A DNA stretch of 64,000 nucleotides from positions 744,001-808,000 of the forward strand of contig JABFGF010000002.1 of assembly GCA_013112635.1 (NCBI GenBank), in the 5' to 3' direction. Position numbers and translations under genes: made by a program. Below the pieces are notes generated by a model, which had not been told where the DNA came from, did no database searches, and saw only the letters and a list, made by a program, of their open reading frames with translations. Source of the stretch: Calditrichota bacterium. Its GTDB lineage: Bacteria > Calditrichota > Calditrichia > Calditrichales > J004. Position 1 is the stretch's first letter; every line of letters begins with the position of its first letter. Below, one piece after another: positions 27,302-37,125 of this stretch.

Positions 27302-29446
27302 TTATCTAATTATTATAAACTTTCTTACAACTTGTTCACCTTTTTTATAAAGTATCACACCTGTTTCTGGATCGGGATAATCCCTGGTAACCTTAATATG
27401 AGCTAAATAAATTCCGCTAACAACAGTTTGCCTGGAAGAGGTAACTGAATTCCATGCTTCATCTCCACTGCCATTTGTATGGTGAATTGTTTTAATTAAG
27501 TCTCCACGTTCTGTGAAAATTTTTATTGTGCAAAAAGCTGGTATATTCAAAAACATTATACGATCCGCACCATCATCTGTACCAAACTGTAAATTTTGCG
27601 CCCGGATATTATATGGATTAGGAACAACCCTTGCGTCTGAAATACTGCGACCTGGTTCACGTTGCAAAATAGCTGCTTTATTGGTTTTTGTATAAAAACG
27701 TCCGCTTTCTAATTGTCCTTTTGGATTTGCTTCTCCACTTGTATTATTACTTCCATCATTGAAAGCCACAAGATAGTAATAATAAGAGAACCCACGTTGT
27801 GGCGTTTTATCATCAAATGAATAAACAATATCAGGATTGTCAGTACCTAAACCACATTCGAATATTTCTTCAAAAACGGTATCTGGTTTAGTTACTGCCC
27901 TGTAAATTCTATAGCCGCCAAAATCTGATTCTGATTCCGAAGAAGAGCTATTCCATTTCAAACTAATTCTGTCTCCACCGGATGTTATTTCAAAAAGAGA
28001 TGGAGGAAGTGGGGGTTGCGGTATTTCATAATTCAGATCAAAGTTTCTTTTGGCCCTGCCGAAATTTTTCATTATTGAATCTTTACCCGTATAAAACCAA
28101 CTATTTTTAAAAACATCTTTATCTGCGGTTGTTGAGCCATCGGGCAAATCAAAAGGGCCTGTATCGTTCGGATTATCGTAAGCTTCTTTCCAGCGATAAC
28201 CAATTTTTTCACACATTGTCCTGCTCAAACCTGCAACAGATTCAACTTCAACAAGAGTGATGCTTTCATTAAGTTCCAGATCAAATGGACCATAGTTTAT
28301 CCACACATTTGCCCCGCCGCCGTCATTTTTTCCAATGGTACTTGGATCCGAGTTGGTGTCCATATAACGTTCATCCATTCTTTCTACTCCACCCATACTT
28401 TCATGCGGGTTTCCACTTAGCATACTATAAAGCTTGTTCATTAAAGAACCAGTATTTAAATCGCCCAAGCTTGGATATGTATCCCCTGCATGCCAACCGA
28501 TGGATGCAGGTTGTGTTGCATCATCTGTAGAATCCTGGCTGCTTTTATCTACATGAATTATTGCCGTTCCCGCATGTTGTGGTGCCGTAAGTCTTCCGCC
28601 GCCATTTGTGGCCGGGCCACCAATATTATCATGAGTAATTGATGAAGATTGACCTGCCCAGCTAAACCCTGCCCGAATCCAATCCACAATAGGATTGTCT
28701 TCAGTGATTACATCGTTTTGATGAAGGGCATAATTTTCTCCACGCGTAGTAATCCAGGAAAATGCACCCCAAGATTGTCCACGTCCAAGATTTGGTGATC
28801 CTTCACGGCCTGTGCTGTATCGAGCGCTGTGTCCTATTCGCAATCCTTTTATAGGCGCTGGTAACTCAATGTCATCATCGTAATCCGTGTTACCTGTATT
28901 GGTATAAGTATAAATCTTGATGAAATAATTGTCATGATATTGCTGACTAAAAGCTAATATTTTTCTACTGACTGTTAACCCGAGTGAAGTATTAACAATA
29001 TTTGATACAATTCGGTCTGGTTTCTGGTCTGGATCAAACTCATCAACATCTTCTTTATATGGCGCATTGATATTATCACCATCAACATAAACATCAGGAA
29101 TTGAGAATTTGGCTGTTTGTTTATGTTCTATTGGAAAAAGCGAAAGACCTACATAATCTTTATTAAAATATATTCCGTAATTTTCCCATACACGGCCATC
29201 AATATCGGTAAAGTCCTGGACAGCAATCCACGATCTTTCAATAACGGCATTATCTTGAAGAAGATAATCTGCAGGCCATTGCATTCCCTGATAATAACTG
29301 TTATTCCAGGCTCTTTCGGCACCATAAGCCGTAAAATGACTTTGCAAAGAACCAACCCTGATATGCTGTTCTTTTGATCCGGAAACCTGTGAGTGGATAG
29401 AGGTTGCTAACAATACGATGGTAATTATTATCAAATTTTTATACAT
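27302..29446 (-). CDS. secreted FN3-containing partner protein of receptor 1
   Basis: A 714-residue secreted protein: signal peptide (1-19), beta-rich body, FN3-like domain (about 515-610) and a C-terminal domain without NYPNPFNP. That end has the alternative pattern VVPNPYN...KIFTERGDLIKTI...VVSGIYLAHI...KFIIIR. It belongs to the same family as the products of 22039-24057 and 37126-39192: shared blocks are NIVNTSLGLTVSRKI, AFSQQYHDNYF, VAGLSRTMC and the CGLGTDNP turn, with two conserved Cys. Starts 28 bases after the receptor stop, so they are one operon. By position it could be the substrate-binding partner of the receptor, as SusD is for SusC, but no SusD-like sequence is visible. Confidence 0.82.
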   Translation of the reverse strand: MYKNLIIITIVLLATSIHSQVSGSKEQHIRVGSLQSHFTAYGAERAWNNSYYQGMQWPADYLLQDNAVIERSWIAVQDFTDIDGRVWENYGIYFNKDYVGLSLFPIEHKQTAKFSIPDVYVDGDNINAPYKEDVDEFDPDQKPDRIVSNIVNTSLGLTVSRKILAFSQQYHDNYFIKIYTYTNTGNTDYDDDIELPAPIKGLRIGHSARYSTGREGSPNLGRGQSWGAFSWITTRGENYALHQNDVITEDNPIVDWIRAGFSWAGQSSSITHDNIGGPATNGGGRLTAPQHAGTAIIHVDKSSQDSTDDATQPASIGWHAGDTYPSLGDLNTGSLMNKLYSMLSGNPHESMGGVERMDERYMDTNSDPSTIGKNDGGGANVWINYGPFDLELNESITLVEVESVAGLSRTMCEKIGYRWKEAYDNPNDTGPFDLPDGSTTADKDVFKNSWFYTGKDSIMKNFGRAKRNFDLNYEIPQPPLPPSLFEITSGGDRISLKWNSSSSESESDFGGYRIYRAVTKPDTVFEEIFECGLGTDNPDIVYSFDDKTPQRGFSYYYYLVAFNDGSNNTSGEANPKGQLESGRFYTKTNKAAILQREPGRSISDARVVPNPYNIRAQNLQFGTDDGADRIMFLNIPAFCTIKIFTERGDLIKTIHHTNGSGDEAWNSVTSSRQTVVSGIYLAHIKVTRDYPDPETGVILYKKGEQVVRKFIIIR

Positions 29447-29474
29447 GTCTATCTTTACATTTTAGGTGATTTGA

Positions 29475-32400
29475 TTAAAAGTTTATTTTCAGTCCAAACC
29501 AAATATCTCTCGGATTTAAAAAAGTAAAAGATTTAATATTTGGGTTATCAATATAGGATTTATTTTTTTTGCGTTTCTTATTCCTGGCCGCAATTTCGGG
29601 ATCATTATTTGGGTTTTGTTCAAGCGGATCATATGCAACATTCGAAGGCCTGTAATCACCAATCCGGTCATCTCCCTTTTCTTCCCCTGTTTCCCAGGAA
29701 AAATTCAAGGATCCTAAATACTTATAATAATCGTCCCGATCAGAAAAACCTGCACTGCTCATTAACTTGTTATTAAAAACATTTTTTATTTGCATGTAAA
29801 CCTGAAGGTCAACTGTTTTTATTCTAATATTTTTACTAACACGTATGTCTGTGTTTTGGAAATCTGTCCATTGGGCGTCTCCATACAACGCAGCACTCTT
29901 CTTTTGGCTTTCAGTTAAATATGCCCCCGATTTCCATTTCCATAATAAACTTAGGTGCCAATTAGATATTACCTCATTTACAAATGGGTCAATACTATAA
30001 TTTGCCGGTGAATGGAAAGCTATATTTGCCCTCGCATAAGGACGTGGGCGTGACTTAAACTGAATTGGTGACTCTAAAAGATAAGCCCTTTGTTCATTTG
30101 GGTTTTCATAATTTTCTTTTACACCAAAATAACCAGAAGTCCTGACATCATATGTATAGTTAACTAATCCACTAACCCAGCCACCTGCCTGTTTAGAAAG
30201 AGTAAGCTCAAAGCCACGAATATCTTCATAGTTATTGTTTTCTGCGATATTGTATTTAACATTTCCACTTAAACTTTGATAATAAACCCAATCAGCCTGG
30301 TTTGTTATATCTTTATAGTATCCTGCAACTTTTAATAGAAACAGGTCGGAAATATTATGCTCATAACCCAATTCATAAGAAACCGTTTTTTCTAAATCAA
30401 GACTTGGATTCCCAATGCTTTTTACTAGCCCACTAGACTCCCTCTGAATTCTGAAGCGTAGTGATGAAACTGGTTCTGATCTGAAATGACCGTAATTAAA
30501 ATATAATTTTGAGTTCTCAGAAATTGGGTGTGATATCCCTAAACGTGGACTTATTGTAAACCTGGATTTTGCGTTTGTACTTGGCGCTTCATCTTCAATT
30601 AGTGAACCTTTTTCTTCGCTATAAAATTTATCATAATCTTCAAGAGTATATTTCTTTGTATTCGAATTTGAATAATCAAAACGTAGGCCTACGTTTGCTA
30701 TAAATCCATGAAACTCCATTTTATCCTGGATATAAGCACCAACCCGGAACGGGTTAATTTGATAAACTTGGGAACGGTTCCAAAAATTGTTTGAAGGGCT
30801 TACAGAGGTTGAGTTAATATCAAAGTCATTATATGTGATTTGTAAACCCGCTTTAATTAAATTATTGTGGTTCGCATTTAGAGAATAAGCTGAGTTCAGG
30901 TTCCAGGTTGAGATTTCACTATCATCCCGGCCAATATTCATCCAGCCTCCCATTCCCATTCCGTCTATTCCCGCTTCTCCAAACCCCATATATCCAAATG
31001 GCGCTTCATCTACAAAATAACCTGGAACGGGTTCATACACTTCCGATGTATTTCTGTCTCTTGTTTGGAATGTATTGTATTTACTGTTTTTATATTGAAT
31101 TGATACTTCATAGAATGAACTTGAATTAATTGTTTCATTTAGCTTTACACCAAACGAACTCCTGTATATTTTAGTTGGGCTGTAATATCCGGGCATATAA
31201 AGTATGCTGTTGCCATCACTGCTATTAAGAAGGTTTGCAATCTCTGATGTACTTCTTAAAATGTATCCTGTGGGAGTTGTGGTCCAATTATAAGGCGAGA
31301 CTGATTCCGTTTCACCATAAAACCCGCTTATCGTCAGCTTCATTGTATTAGTAATATCGCTTGTTATTTTAAGATTTCCCTGTGTATCTCCATAACTATC
31401 CCTGGATAATGGAAACACGAACATTTCTCTCAAATTTATAAAAGAAAAATAAAAACGGGCATTACCCAAATAACTGCCAAATGGAATAGGTCCTCCAAAA
31501 CCAAAATCAATATTATAGTCAGATTTATCTATAGTCCCGTCTCTTCTGTGCTGCCATTTAAAAAGTTGTTGTGCGCCTTCCGGAGTAAGGTCATTTGTGG
31601 GGTCATCATCTTCCAAGGTTTCATCGGCAACCGCTTGCCACCCCTTAAAATCAATATATTGGTTTTTTGTGTGTTCATCCCAAGCACCTTCAAGTGTTCC
31701 AACCCAAGCGACATCAGGATCATAAAATGGCCGGTTAAAATAGGAGTTTTTATTGTAAATTGATTTGCCGAAATTTTTTAAGCCCGGGGCACTGTATTGG
31801 GTATTTACAGTAATGGAGTAACTATTTTTATCACCCTCTTTTGTAATTACATTTACAAGGCCAGACCTTGCTTGACCATATTCTGCGTTAAATCCGCCTG
31901 TTTGGACTTGTACCTCTTCTACAGATGCCGGGTTTAAAGAAGAATATGGGTTATTTGAACGTTCATCATTTAAAGAAAATCCATCCATAATTACAGCGGT
32001 TTCGTTAACATTGCCACCCCTGATAATTATACCATTTGTTGATAACTCTACACCTGCCTGAATGGATATTGCCTGATTTAAAGTTGTAACTGGAAGTGAT
32101 TCTAGCTCTTTTGCCTGAAGAACAGCCTGGCTATTAGAAATATCTCTAACAACAAGCTCTTTTTCTGCTGTTACAATTATTACTTCACTTGTTAATGATT
32201 CCTGCACCATTTCTATATTAACATTCGTTGTAAGATCAATACTAACTTTAACGTTTTCTATTTTCTTTTCTGAGTAGCCAATATATGAAGCAACCATCAG
32301 ATATGTACCTGAAGGGACATTAATTATTGAATATATTCCATCCACATCTGTCGCAGCTCCAATGCTGGTTCCTTCGAGATAAACATTCACACCAATAAGC

Positions 32401-32510
32401 GGCTCATTTGTTTCAGAATCATAAACAGATCCAACAATTTTGCCTGTTGTACCAGCAAATATATATGCTGACAAAATACAAATCATAAATAGCGTAGTAA
32501 TTATTTTCAT
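29475..32510 (-). CDS. TonB-dependent outer membrane receptor 1 with carboxypeptidase-like domain
   Basis: A 1011-residue receptor. A signal peptide (1-19) is followed by a carboxypeptidase-regulatory-like domain (about 20-110, GKIVGSVYDSETNEPLIGVNVYLEG pattern), a plug domain (about 125-235: ELESLPVTTLNQAISIQAGV, then IIRGGNVNETAVIMDG) and a long beta-barrel ending in aromatic residue F (WFGLKINF). This is the SusC-like layout. It shares a distinctive block with receptor 2 (DDPTNDLTPE.AQ..FKWQHR and DYNIDFGFGGP), so the two are close paralogs. It would import large ligands using TonB energy; tonB and exbBD are not in the window. Heads module A. Confidence 0.9.
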   Translation of the reverse strand: MKIITTLFMICILSAYIFAGTTGKIVGSVYDSETNEPLIGVNVYLEGTSIGAATDVDGIYSIINVPSGTYLMVASYIGYSEKKIENVKVSIDLTTNVNIEMVQESLTSEVIIVTAEKELVVRDISNSQAVLQAKELESLPVTTLNQAISIQAGVELSTNGIIIRGGNVNETAVIMDGFSLNDERSNNPYSSLNPASVEEVQVQTGGFNAEYGQARSGLVNVITKEGDKNSYSITVNTQYSAPGLKNFGKSIYNKNSYFNRPFYDPDVAWVGTLEGAWDEHTKNQYIDFKGWQAVADETLEDDDPTNDLTPEGAQQLFKWQHRRDGTIDKSDYNIDFGFGGPIPFGSYLGNARFYFSFINLREMFVFPLSRDSYGDTQGNLKITSDITNTMKLTISGFYGETESVSPYNWTTTPTGYILRSTSEIANLLNSSDGNSILYMPGYYSPTKIYRSSFGVKLNETINSSSFYEVSIQYKNSKYNTFQTRDRNTSEVYEPVPGYFVDEAPFGYMGFGEAGIDGMGMGGWMNIGRDDSEISTWNLNSAYSLNANHNNLIKAGLQITYNDFDINSTSVSPSNNFWNRSQVYQINPFRVGAYIQDKMEFHGFIANVGLRFDYSNSNTKKYTLEDYDKFYSEEKGSLIEDEAPSTNAKSRFTISPRLGISHPISENSKLYFNYGHFRSEPVSSLRFRIQRESSGLVKSIGNPSLDLEKTVSYELGYEHNISDLFLLKVAGYYKDITNQADWVYYQSLSGNVKYNIAENNNYEDIRGFELTLSKQAGGWVSGLVNYTYDVRTSGYFGVKENYENPNEQRAYLLESPIQFKSRPRPYARANIAFHSPANYSIDPFVNEVISNWHLSLLWKWKSGAYLTESQKKSAALYGDAQWTDFQNTDIRVSKNIRIKTVDLQVYMQIKNVFNNKLMSSAGFSDRDDYYKYLGSLNFSWETGEEKGDDRIGDYRPSNVAYDPLEQNPNNDPEIAARNKKRKKNKSYIDNPNIKSFTFLNPRDIWFGLKINF

Positions 32511-32698
32511 AGAAAACTCATTTTATTAAAGCTGTTATATTTTTTGTTGACACGAACCTGATTGAAATATGTATATGCTTACAATATTGGGAAAACGATA
32601 TTTTCGGTAATTTGATCGGTAGAAAATGGGCTGTCTGCATATGCCTTAAGCCAATGAGGTGAAAAATTAGTAGAATACTTACACAAAAATTAAATAAT

Positions 32699-32721
32699 AA
32701 CCGGCACACAAGGTGCCGGTT
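32699..32721 (-). terminator. terminator at the end of module B
   Basis: AACCGGCAC (32699-32707) pairs with 32713-32721 around ACAAG; A/T-rich sequence with several T follows on the minus strand. It separates the propeller protein gene from receptor 1. Confidence 0.75.
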
Positions 32722-32740
32722 TATGTACATCTTTTAAAAA

Positions 32741-34120
32741 TTACTTAATCAACAACATTCTGTTACTAACTTGTTGTCCATCTACATTCAGACGATAGAT
32801 ATATGTACCGGACGCTAAGTTGCTTCCGTCAAACTGATATTCATAGTTACTTGGAGAAAGTTTTCCATCAATTAGAGTAGAAACTAAACGACCAGAAATA
32901 TCATAAACTTTCAAAGTAACATGTTTAGTAGCATTAATACTAAATGGAATTGAAGTTGAAGGGTTAAATGGATTTGGATAATTCTGCTTTAATTCAAAAC
33001 TAACCGCAACTTTTAAACCACCAACATCTTCAAGAGCTGTAACCACTAATTCAGAAAGAGGAATTATCGCACTGCCCGGTCCTTTAGGATCTGCGTTTGT
33101 CCATTTATGAATATAGCCTCCATCAAAATCGGCAGTATAAGCAGTTTTCCCATCAGCTGAAAAAGTAATGCCACGTGGAGACCAATAAGAACCAGCTCCA
33201 ACTTCGCCATCTGCCTTACCATTTCCAAGCTCGGTATCTGCGTTATGACCAATTGTGTCTACAACAGCCCAATCCTGTGTAGGATCAAGTGCATACCATC
33301 CAGAAAAATCAAACGCCGCAACATCCCAGTATGTACCAACCCACATAAGACCGTTATTGTCCCAATCCAGGCATTGTGCCCACATCGCACTTGCAACGGC
33401 ACCAGTGTCGTCAAAAACGGTAGCAAATGTATCCATAAGGGCAAATGATTCAGATTCAGCCCCACCACCATCTGTACTTTGGTAATGACGAACTCCATAA
33501 CCGGTTGAATAGATTTTTCCAAAATATACATCGTTGCCGTCTGGAGTAACAAGAACACTTCTTTGTAAGCCACTAACTGTATCATCTACAAAGCTGAAAA
33601 GTGCAAGGTCTTCATCTAAAATATAACAAGGTTTATTTCCACCAACGTGTCCGACATAAGTATATCCATCTTCAGTCTCAGTTGCCTCAGTCATAGAACC
33701 ATTATCCGGTGCAAATTTATGCATACCTACCCGTGTTTGATAATTAACCCTGAAAAGCATATACTGACCATTATTACTTTTTATACTTAGGAAAACATTC
33801 CCGCTATAGTCAAGGCTTATACCACGGAATTGTACAATTGTATCTGTAACCGCGCTTACTGTAACTGTTCTAATAAATGCATCAAAAGTACCATCTTCAT
33901 TATAAATTCTAACCGGGTTTGAAAACAATGTATCACCTGGTGCATTAACTAATGTATCTTGCCTACTAAAATTTGCAACCCATATTTTACCGTCAGGTGT
34001 TTGGACAACACCGTGCGGCGTATTTTCTTCTGAAAAGATTTTATCAAACTGCCATACTTGTGCCTGAGCAACCGTTGCTGCAAACAAACTTACAGCAAGT
34101 GCTAGTATCAATTTCTTCAT
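32741..34120 (-). CDS. secreted beta-propeller-like protein with NYPNPFNP sorting domain
   Basis: A 459-residue protein: a classic signal peptide (1-20, ending VAQAQ), repeated propeller-type blades (TPHGVVQTPDGKIWVANF, FRGISLDYSGNVFL, SPRGITFSADGKTAYTADF patterns, about residues 30-350) and a C-terminal sorting domain (about 375-459; QNYPNPFNPSTSI, YDISGRLVSTL, LASGTYIYRL). The blades resemble SMP-30/NHL-type propellers that bind ligands or act on lactones, but no catalytic set is evident. Last gene of module B, 87 bases after the lipoprotein gene, with an AAGGAGAT ribosome site. Confidence 0.83.
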   Translation of the reverse strand: MKKLILALAVSLFAATVAQAQVWQFDKIFSEENTPHGVVQTPDGKIWVANFSRQDTLVNAPGDTLFSNPVRIYNEDGTFDAFIRTVTVSAVTDTIVQFRGISLDYSGNVFLSIKSNNGQYMLFRVNYQTRVGMHKFAPDNGSMTEATETEDGYTYVGHVGGNKPCYILDEDLALFSFVDDTVSGLQRSVLVTPDGNDVYFGKIYSTGYGVRHYQSTDGGGAESESFALMDTFATVFDDTGAVASAMWAQCLDWDNNGLMWVGTYWDVAAFDFSGWYALDPTQDWAVVDTIGHNADTELGNGKADGEVGAGSYWSPRGITFSADGKTAYTADFDGGYIHKWTNADPKGPGSAIIPLSELVVTALEDVGGLKVAVSFELKQNYPNPFNPSTSIPFSINATKHVTLKVYDISGRLVSTLIDGKLSPSNYEYQFDGSNLASGTYIYRLNVDGQQVSNRMLLIK

Positions 34121-34207
34121 AACAAAATATCTCCTTAACTTTATAATGATTGATTAGTTAAATAAAAAGTTGTTTTCTCCTCCTTTCTGAAGAAATAAAG
34201 TTAGTTT

Positions 34208-35464
34208 TTAACGTCCATAATATATTGCACCATTTATTGTTGTCTCCACGCGGACAAGTGTCCTTACTGTGGGATCATCCGAATGTTTATTGATATAAAG
34301 GAAATTTCCATTTCCCCAGGTTAAACTTGTAACAGGAGCATCTAATATTTGTGGATAAAAATAAGTACCGGCATTTAACATATATATAGCTTCATCTCTA
34401 CTTTGACCAATATACATCTCACCACTTTCGTCAAAAGTAAGCGATAGTATTTCAGGGCCATTTTCCCCAACAAAACCAGACCAGTTAAACACGTGTTCAT
34501 TTGGCCCTAAATTACCATCAACATCAAGGATTTGATTGCGCCAAATTTCTTCCAGAACTGCGGTACTATCATAATCAATATCTACTCCTGGCAAACGGTT
34601 ATATTTCATTGCAGCATATACATAGCCATCATAAACGCGCAAAGCAGTGATTGTATACCCAGGATATTCAGCAACTGTCTCATCGGTACCATCAGAGTTT
34701 TTTAAAACCTCAAGTGTCTCTCCTTTTCCTCCAGCAAATAAATTTTTGTTTTCATCAAAATCAATTTGGGCAACATTATTATTATAGGAGATTAGCTTTT
34801 TAGTTTTTCCTCCTTCAGCAACAGTATACAAGCTTTTTGTACCCCTGGTCATGTATATTAGCGAATCCGGGCCAATTCGCATGCAAGGTGTAACGATAAA
34901 AATTGCATCCCCATATTCAACTGCTGGACTATCCGGATGGCTTATTTTTAATATTTTTTTCTCCAGGGTAAGCACATAAACATTTTCGTTAGCATCAACA
35001 GCTAGGCCCGAAACGTCTATATCTTGGTCAATGGCAAAATAAGTTGGTACAGCATTTTTAGCCCTAAATGGAGAGTAATAGTGTTGTCCATTATAATCTG
35101 CATATAAAATAGCACCGGCCGAGTTAACATGGACTTTTACAGAATCACCCCATACGTTGGACATTCGAACCTTTAAAAGCGTTGTACTTGCCTCCAACGT
35201 TTCACCTAATTTCCCATCAAAATGAACCCTGTTTCCGTTGACAGTGCTTGAAAAGTTCTGCCCTTCAATATACACAATTCCAACGCCGGCAAAAGAAACC
35301 GCATTTTGGTCACTTGTAGCAGGATCTGGGTATATTTTTGTGATTACCGGCCTAGGTTCCTCTGCTGAATAGTTTGGAGGCCAAACTTCATTATCCTGTT
35401 TTTCTTCACAGCTAAAAACAATAAATGAAAACAGAACAAATAAAACGTGTATCAAATTACGCAT
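34208..35464 (-). CDS. IPT/TIG-domain lipoprotein with propeller-like body
   Basis: A 418-residue lipoprotein. The start is ATG 35464 behind AAGGAG; the longer frame begins 10 codons earlier without support. The lipobox is IVFSC (Cys19), followed by Glu-Glu. Residues about 37-115 form an IPT/TIG immunoglobulin-like domain (ITKIYPDPATSDQNA start, GVGIVYIEGQNF), and the rest has NHL/propeller-like repeats (DVSGLAVDANENVYVLTLEK). IPT-propeller lipoproteins are common next to SusC/SusD-type pairs and may bind ligand at the cell surface. In module B, between the PorV-like barrel and the propeller protein. Confidence 0.82.
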   Translation of the reverse strand: MRNLIHVLFVLFSFIVFSCEEKQDNEVWPPNYSAEEPRPVITKIYPDPATSDQNAVSFAGVGIVYIEGQNFSSTVNGNRVHFDGKLGETLEASTTLLKVRMSNVWGDSVKVHVNSAGAILYADYNGQHYYSPFRAKNAVPTYFAIDQDIDVSGLAVDANENVYVLTLEKKILKISHPDSPAVEYGDAIFIVTPCMRIGPDSLIYMTRGTKSLYTVAEGGKTKKLISYNNNVAQIDFDENKNLFAGGKGETLEVLKNSDGTDETVAEYPGYTITALRVYDGYVYAAMKYNRLPGVDIDYDSTAVLEEIWRNQILDVDGNLGPNEHVFNWSGFVGENGPEILSLTFDESGEMYIGQSRDEAIYMLNAGTYFYPQILDAPVTSLTWGNGNFLYINKHSDDPTVRTLVRVETTINGAIYYGR

Positions 35465-35510
35465 TTTGAGATTCTCCTTTTTCCTCTGGATCATCTTTAC
35501 TTAGAATTAG

Positions 35511-36494
35511 TTAATATGAATATGATATTGAATAACGTTGAACTGAATCAAAAACACCAAATGGGGTAAAGGAATAATCAATTCCTAATCCCTCCCAATT
35601 TAAACCGGCACCAAATGAAACCCCTTGTTCATCTTGTGCAGAAATATAACCAAACCTCAAAGCGGCCATTTCAATGGGAGTGTATTCTAAACCGATATTT
35701 AAGTATTCATCAAATGAGCGCGGGTGGACCGCATCAACTGACATAAGGAGACTTTGTGATTCCGGTAAAAATTCAAAATAATCATTTACATTGGCAGAAA
35801 CACCGATTTTAAATGTTAATGGAAGTTGAAGACTTTCTTTTTCAAATTTAATTTCTTCTGAAAAGTTGCGAACCGACATACCAATTGCAAGGCTCTTAAA
35901 GCCTGTTTTGAAAATTGTTCCAAAATCAAATGCCAGGACATCTGCCAGGTTTTTTTTAACACCTTCTCCCGGAATAACACTTTCACCAAGATGTTGACTT
36001 ACCCATTTAACCTGACCACCAACAGAAAATTTTTCAGTTAGACTACGAGCATACCCAAAACCAATGGCAATAGCATTTGCATCGATTAAACCCGTTTCAA
36101 TAAAACCATCATTATTTCCCCAAACCTGTGTTCCATGAATATCGTTTCCATAATCTATTGTTGTAACACTTATTCCAAAAACACCATATTGGCCACGTTC
36201 CGGGCTAAACGATAACGTTAGTGCATTATAGTTTATGTTGGCAATCCATTCCATTGTTGAAAAAGAAACATCAACCAAACCAGACATATCTGCCATCCCT
36301 GCCGGATTATAAAACAATGATGACGATTTACCAGTTACGGTTGTATATGCATTACCCATGGCTGTGGCCCGTGCATCAGTATTTACACTAAGAAATTGGA
36401 AACCGGTCTGTCCAAGCTTTGTCTGTCCAATAAGATTTGACAAAGACAATAATACCGCTAAAAAGGAGATTATTATTTTGCTCTGATTCTTCAT
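35511..36494 (-). CDS. PorV/PorQ-family outer membrane protein (module B)
   Basis: A 327-residue beta-barrel protein. The start is ATG 36494 with GGAGG eight bases before it; a longer reading adds 11 residues and is rejected. Signal peptide 1-24. The PorV/PorQ hallmark is present after it: D-A-R-A-T-A-M-G-N-A followed by LFYNPAGMADM. In Bacteroidota, PorV carries type IX cargo to the attachment complex. The alternating beta pattern runs to the end (YSISYSY). It lies between the module B lipoproteins and is a distant paralog of the product of 44572-45606. Confidence 0.87.
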   Translation of the reverse strand: MKNQSKIIISFLAVLLSLSNLIGQTKLGQTGFQFLSVNTDARATAMGNAYTTVTGKSSSLFYNPAGMADMSGLVDVSFSTMEWIANINYNALTLSFSPERGQYGVFGISVTTIDYGNDIHGTQVWGNNDGFIETGLIDANAIAIGFGYARSLTEKFSVGGQVKWVSQHLGESVIPGEGVKKNLADVLAFDFGTIFKTGFKSLAIGMSVRNFSEEIKFEKESLQLPLTFKIGVSANVNDYFEFLPESQSLLMSVDAVHPRSFDEYLNIGLEYTPIEMAALRFGYISAQDEQGVSFGAGLNWEGLGIDYSFTPFGVFDSVQRYSISYSY

Positions 36495-36537
36495 ATTTAT
36501 TTGCCTCCAAAAAGTGCTAAATGGCACCTGAAGAAAA

Positions 36538-37107
36538 TTATTGATTGATAATTAGTTTAAATGCATTCTTATCTGTCTGATCGTTTTTAAGAAACTGAAA
36601 AATAGCATTGTCCGGCACACTGTTAAACACATATCTGGACCGAATATAGTATTCTTTCGAGGTTGTCCCGTATAGGCTTTCAAAAATAGCCGGCAACTCC
36701 ATCGAGGTGTCATCTGGGTCTGAAGGGTTACCATTACTATCCAGGATTTTGATATCAATATAGTCTTCTATAAAAATAATTATCCGGGAAGCCTCCCCTG
36801 AAAAGGTAGCGTAACTTGTATCATTTGTTGAAGGAATTTTGAGAAAATATGCTGTGTCCAGAACAGAAAGAACCGTACCCGAAGTATTAAGCGTATCTCT
36901 CAAATCTACCAAAATTGTATCCAGTGCAGTATTTTCCCATTTATTATTGAAGGCTTTTAAAGCTTTTGTAGAAAATGATATGCTAACAGAATCAGCAATG
37001 GCAGCAATAGCCTTCTTATCCACATTGGAAGTAGAAAAGCTTTCGGTTTGAAACTCTTCACAACTGAATAACGAAAGCATCAGAATTGTTATAATAAAAA
37101 TTCGCAT
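36538..37107 (-). CDS. small lipoprotein of unknown function (module B)
   Basis: A 189-residue lipoprotein with lipobox LFSC (Cys16) and Glu-Glu directly after it. The rest is polar and beta-rich without a family I recognise. It lies 18 bases after the receptor partner gene and 43 before the PorV-like gene, so it is in the operon of receptor 2. Its position suggests a surface or periplasmic subunit of that system. Confidence 0.7.
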   Translation of the reverse strand: MRIFIITILMLSLFSCEEFQTESFSTSNVDKKAIAAIADSVSISFSTKALKAFNNKWENTALDTILVDLRDTLNTSGTVLSVLDTAYFLKIPSTNDTSYATFSGEASRIIIFIEDYIDIKILDSNGNPSDPDDTSMELPAIFESLYGTTSKEYYIRSRYVFNSVPDNAIFQFLKNDQTDKNAFKLIINQ

Positions 37108-37125
37108 AATTCAAACCTCTTTCAT

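Noticed and set aside
32518-32730. 70-codon minus-strand frame in the receptor 1 promoter gap
   Set aside because: It overlaps the terminator at 32699-32721, has no clear ribosome site and no protein-like pattern.
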